From Caenorhabditis remanei (Eukaryota > Nematoda > Chromadorea > Rhabditida > Rhabditidae), in contig NC_071331.1 of the NCBI RefSeq assembly GCF_010183535.1, positions 13,392,001 to 13,456,000 on the forward strand: a stretch of 64,000 nt of DNA, in the 5' to 3' direction. The translations under genes were made by a program, and so were the position numbers. Below the pieces are notes generated by a model. It ran no database searches. It saw nothing but the letters and a program-made list of their open reading frames with translations, and was not told the DNA's origin. Within the stretch, counting starts at the first letter, position 1. Each line of letters starts with the position of its first letter. Below, piece after piece: positions 61,201 through 64,000 of the stretch.

Positions 61201-61619
61201 TACCCAATTAATTTCCAGGAAAGCAAACAGTACATATAATTCTGATTTATTAAAATATTTTTTGAAAAAAATTGATTAAAACCTAGTGACCGAGAATAAA
61301 ATGAGGATGAGCTAACGCTCGAAGTGGGATATGATGGAAAGAATAACTGTAAACCGAAAGTTGATACGGGGAATTACAATAAATGTTCCTTAGTTTCAGT
61401 TTCAAGTAAAGAAAACATCAAACGCAAGGGAACAAAGTGACTAAATAAAATTTAAAAAGAGACATACTGAATAATGACTGGAATTGAATGTAGGTCTATC
61501 ACAAATTTTTGACGAGAATAACTTAAGGCAAAGACAGTTAAACGATACTTAAACGACTAATTGGAAAATCATAACTATAAATAAAATTGTGTGAGAATTC
61601 GAACATGAATAAGTTCAAA
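58209..61619. other. Interval between tre-2 and spt-2
   Basis: No supported gene. Contains the trehalase upstream region and two ambiguous frames: minus 59,817-60,035, with a signal-like MLFTLTGTFLYLFALGL, and plus 60,532-60,939, listed separately. Remainder AT-rich. Confidence 0.4.
60532..60939 (+). other. Open frame of 135 codons, gene status uncertain
   Basis: The C-terminal ~84 codons from MAPRIKLEVLKYYP onward (KSGLDSHRVLMSSIVVVDD, NDYIFYDLDDGGIVYSGRIV, RDQPGKTGIVWRS) have protein-like composition and end in a proper stop. The N-terminal 50 codons are Phe/Leu-rich and may be intronic. A 169-codon antisense frame overlaps it, which weakens the case. No family recognised. Confidence 0.28.
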
Positions 61620-63980
61620 TTAAAGCCTGACAGATCTTCCTTTCGAAGCTTCTTGAAGATCTTCCATGAATCCTGCACGTTTCGAGAAGTTTTCCTCTGT
61701 TTGAATCCGACGGAAATCCGAATGCATATCTCGTTCTGATATCATCTTTTCGCGACGAGACCACTTATCAGTGTCATACTTTCGATTAACCATTCTGAAA
61801 TTGAGTTTCAGGTTTATCACCACTTTCCCAGTGAAACAGTTACCTTAAGGTATCCTCAAAGTCTTTTCGATTCATTCCATCCATATCCATGTCTGTGTCA
61901 TCAATGAAATCGTCCATATCGCTAAAGTCATCTCTGTCATCGTACTGTAATTAATCTTTAATTTATATGCTCAAAGTAATTCAAATCTAACCTCATCCTC
62001 ATCTTCATCATCTTCATCGCTATAATCATCACCTCCTTTATAGAAACTACCACTACCACCTCTGGAACCTCTTTCTTTTTCCATCATCTTCTTCTTCTTT
62101 CGCTCTTTTTCTCTCATTTGTTGTTCACGAAGTTCTGCCATTCGACGAGCTTCATAGCTACGCTTATCAGAATTCTTTGAAGAAGAGGACGAAGTGGGGT
62201 AAGACGAAGAAGAAGAAGAAGGTCCAGGGTTATCCGATCTTCTCTGTATTTTCTTATTTCTTTCGAATTCCTTCGCATCTTTTTCTGAACGTGCTCTTTT
62301 GAGAGCCTTCTGCTTTGCTCTTTCCTTTTCGCGTTGATATTCTGCTTCACGGACAGCGTTTATCCGGTCTTCTGAAAAAGTATTTGTAAAGTGTTGAACT
62401 AAATTATTAAATGAACTTACTGTTATTTTGACCATTCGATGGTGGTGCACTTTTAGAGCTTCCAGGAGCGGCAGCAATAGCTTTTATCAATTTTTGCTGT
62501 TCCTTGTATCGAACATCGCCGGGAAGATACTTCTTACCAGGAACAGCTGCAGGAATGAGTGGTGGAGGCGTTGGTCCCTTTGTGAACGGTTTTCTAACTC
62601 TGAAACTAGTGGAACAGTGATATAAGATGTCGAATTTTTAAGAGCAGATGTTACAGGAATAGTTTATCAATAGCCGGGCGGATAAAATGAACCACTTACT
62701 CTTTTTTCGGTGGGACAGGATGACCATTTGAAGAGGAAGCTCCAGAAGCTTGATTCGATGACATTTTGGACGAAGAAGACTTTTGAGAAGAAGTTGCGGC
62801 AACAGCAGCCGCTCGTGCTCTAAAATTAATTTGTTCGAATATTTACTGTAATAACTGCAAAAATCTACCTTTCTCGCTCCTTCTCTTTTAATCTCAATTT
62901 TTCATTTTCCCGTTCTCTTTCTTGTTTTTCCTTTATTCTTTCCTTTTCTCGTAGCTTCTCGCGATCAGACGAGGAGAGTGAATTCCTTTGATGATTGTTG
63001 GAAGAAGACGACGAGGGTCTGAAAGAATAATTTTAAAATCGTGCTTCGAGAACGAGGACCTCACTTTTGCTGTTGTTGCACACTTTTAGCTGGTTTCGCT
63101 TTCAGATGATCGAGATTGACAGGTTTTCCTTCAGAAATACTACTTGCGGCTGCCATGAGACTTCTGAAATCATTCTTATATACAAAAGACAAGTGGGTCA
63201 TCCATTATAAAGCTTTAAATTATTTTGAAAACCTTGAACCCAATAATGGAATCTCATACTCACTTGAAATCGATTGGTGCTGCTGCTTGAATCTTTTTCT
63301 TCTCTACAACTGGTTCGCGCCGTTCAGGAGCTTTTTTGCCATCTTTTGGAGGAGAGAATGTATCTCTTCTGGAAAAAGAGCAAAGGTTATGGACTCATTT
63401 GTGTTGAACGGAATACATACGTTCTTTCGTGACGAGAGCATAAGCCAGCTAAACTATTGGATTTACTCGTAGATACACGGTGAGGACCTTGAACAGTTGC
63501 TCGAAGACTTCCTTCATTTTTCTGTTTTGCAGCTAATGCCTTGTATACTCCAGAACGATATCTATCAGCTTCTACGTCAGCTTCTTCCTGAATTTATCTT
63601 ATGAATGATAACTTCCCCACTGATGAATCACCTCTTCTTTCCATTTTCTTTTTTGTAAAGTTTCCAAGTGCTCATTGTTGCCACCGAATCTGGTTTGAAG
63701 GTCAATAACATCTAATCCGAATTGCTTTCCCATTTTTTTCGTGGCTTTTCCACCATTTGCTTGCATTCTCAACATCATTAATCTCTGCTTCTCGATTTCA
63801 GCCTTTTTTTCTTTCGCTTCTTTTTCTGCACGTTGCCGTTCCAAAACTGCCCGAACTGCATCTGTATTTACAGAAGAAGATGATGATGAAGGGCCACCAT
63901 CGCGTTTCGGGATTGTGAAATTCTGAAAATAAAGCGGTATTATTGACAAGTGTTTTCTAATTGAAAAATACGACCGACAT
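61620..63980 (-). CDS. spt-2: SPT2 chromatin protein / histone H3-H4 chaperone (590 aa)
   Basis: Eleven minus-strand exons: 63980-63975, 63922-63632, 63587-63421, 63368-63264, 63163-63065, 63018-62869, 62819-62700, 62599-62421, 62371-61992, 61944-61844, 61794-61620; total 1,773 nt, all phases consistent. The N-terminal half is Ser-, Lys- and Glu-rich with coiled-coil stretches (VLERQRAEKEAKEKKAEI, REKERIKEKQERERENEK). The conserved C-terminal SPT2 domain has acidic DDYSDEDDEDEDE and DDFSDMDDFIDDTDMDMDGM followed by DTLRMVNRKYDTDKWSRREK and FMEDLQEASKGRSVRL. SPT2 binds H3-H4 and works at transcribed chromatin in the nucleus. The first coding exon would be only six bases (ATG TCG) with a GTCGTA donor, so the extreme N-terminus is the weakest part. 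Confidence 0.85.
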
Positions 63981-64000
63981 AAGTTTCTCAAAAATATGAT

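Noticed and set aside
1..64000. CRISPR arrays, rRNA, bacterial operons
   Set aside because: None seen; gene structure throughout is spliced and nematode-like.

Overview
The window reads as nuclear DNA of a Caenorhabditis nematode. It is AT-rich, and the introns are mostly 45-60 bp with GTAAG/GTGAG donors and TTTTCAG/TTTCCAG acceptors. It carries nematode-specific families (srx chemoreceptors, CUB-like secreted proteins, Ly6-type small proteins). Four genes can be named from protein motifs plus remembered linkage on C. elegans chromosome IV: ceh-48, lip-1, tre-2 and spt-2. The sequence alone cannot fix the species. Linkage statements rest on general knowledge and were not looked up. All gene models were spliced by hand with phase checked at each junction.

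Left part (1-8.6 kb, all + strand): the 3' end of a Ly6-like GPI-type protein, a 98-aa secreted/GPI-like peptide, a 234-aa single-pass membrane protein, and a complete seven-exon ONECUT homeobox gene (CUT domain, homeodomain and the conserved N-terminal YATLTNLRPLPPISTV box).

Immune-type cluster (9.8-21.5 kb): five paralogous CUB-like secreted proteins, four on + and one on -. Most have an ACTGATAA-type GATA site upstream, which suggests shared intestinal control. Between the first two lies an unrelated trypsin-like peptidase gene. It sits between two 109-bp direct repeats, both of which are last-exon sequence of the neighbouring minus-strand CUB-like gene. Its introns also use a different acceptor style (TTTAG). 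A 0.9-kb inverted-repeat element with a candidate 5-bp target duplication sits at 14.7-15.6 kb.

Middle (21.5-48 kb): about 9 kb without a convincing gene, then lip-1 (MAP kinase phosphatase, nine exons, a MITE-like inverted repeat in intron 3 and a PUF-type site in the 3' UTR), a minus-strand rhodopsin-type peptide receptor (11 exons, 440 aa), then 11 kb without a convincing gene.

Right part (47.8-64 kb): a small Arg-rich membrane protein, two tandem srx chemoreceptor genes with matching exon structure (+), a trehalase (-, 10 exons, 585 aa, tre-2) and the SPT2 histone-chaperone gene (-, 11 exons, 590 aa, spt-2). The pairing of spt-2 with tre-2 is the best synteny anchor.
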